31,647 nt of DNA, from contig JBBBWG010003314.1 of the NCBI GenBank assembly GCA_037176905.1, positions 1-31,647 on the forward strand, in the 5' to 3' direction. The notes below the pieces were generated by a model. It saw only the letters and a program-made list of their open reading frames with translations. It was not told where the DNA came from and searched no databases. The position numbers and the translations under genes were made by a program. The stretch's first letter is position 1. Each line of letters starts with the position of its first letter. This stretch comes from Azolla pinnata (lineage: Eukaryota; Streptophyta; Polypodiopsida; Salviniales; Salviniaceae). Positions 31,635 to 31,647 of this stretch are shown here, one piece after another.

Positions 31635-31647
31635 CGAGCTATATACA

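Larger units (their letters stand above)
31389..31647 (+). repeat. 3' LTR (U3 part) of the gypsy element, runs off the window
   Basis: Sequence right after the polypurine tract (TAGAGGGGGGATAGCG) should be the start of the 3' LTR (TAAGAAATTATTAGG; a canonical TG start is not clear). It holds a tRNA-like segment, an extended heat-shock-element array and a TATA box in U3 order. The right end is outside the window. Confidence 0.65.

Overview
This is nuclear DNA of a land plant, most likely from a large, repeat-rich genome. A fern-like source is possible but is only an impression. Two host genes, both on the + strand, occupy the left 12-13 kb. The first is a complete twelve-exon cytosolic fructose-1,6-bisphosphatase gene (2811-5806, 338 residues) whose upstream region carries a cluster of ACGT/G-box sites. 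The second is a DNAJC17-type J-domain plus RRM protein gene (starts 9232; exons 1-3 are firm to 10519 and the last exon is tentative). Both genes have GT-AG introns, and simple or tandem repeats lie in their upstream regions, leader or first intron.

From about 12 kb to 16.6 kb the window is mostly featureless AT-rich DNA. It contains a near-perfect 36-bp-arm hairpin (14119-14199) and a decayed LINE 3' end with a reverse-transcriptase zinc-binding domain (15385-16140, minus strand).

From 16.6 kb to the end the DNA is nested transposable elements. A decayed minus-strand LTR retroelement of Ty3/gypsy type appears to run from 23736 (5' LTR copy C) to 16647 (3' LTR copy A, with an adjacent polypurine tract). 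Pieces of its gag lie at 22845-23160 and gag-protease pieces at 18040-19202. Its interior holds a third LTR (copy B), a CACTA terminus, a degenerate telomere-like array and an AT-rich direct duplication.

A CACTA (En/Spm-class) DNA transposon starts at 23965 with the terminus CACTACAAGG and extends to about 29290. Its decayed transposase is on the minus strand and shows Tnp2, DUF4218 and DUF4216 segments. Islands of a TTGCCGC motif lie at both ends, downstream of the transposase and inside one transposase intron. The motif reverses orientation between the left and right halves. Several of the transposase introns also carry telomere-like CCCTAAA motifs close to the 3' splice site.

The right end holds a decayed Ty1/copia element on the minus strand. 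Its reverse transcriptase/RNase H is followed by a 342-bp LTR and then, unexpectedly, by a tRNA-iMet primer-binding site. The copia pol is cut off near 31190 by a plus-strand Ty3/gypsy chromovirus tail (chromodomain). The adjoining LTR-like sequence contains a long, regularly phased heat-shock-element array just upstream of a TATA box. The heat-shock LTR and the CACTA motif-island architecture are the most interesting signals in the window.
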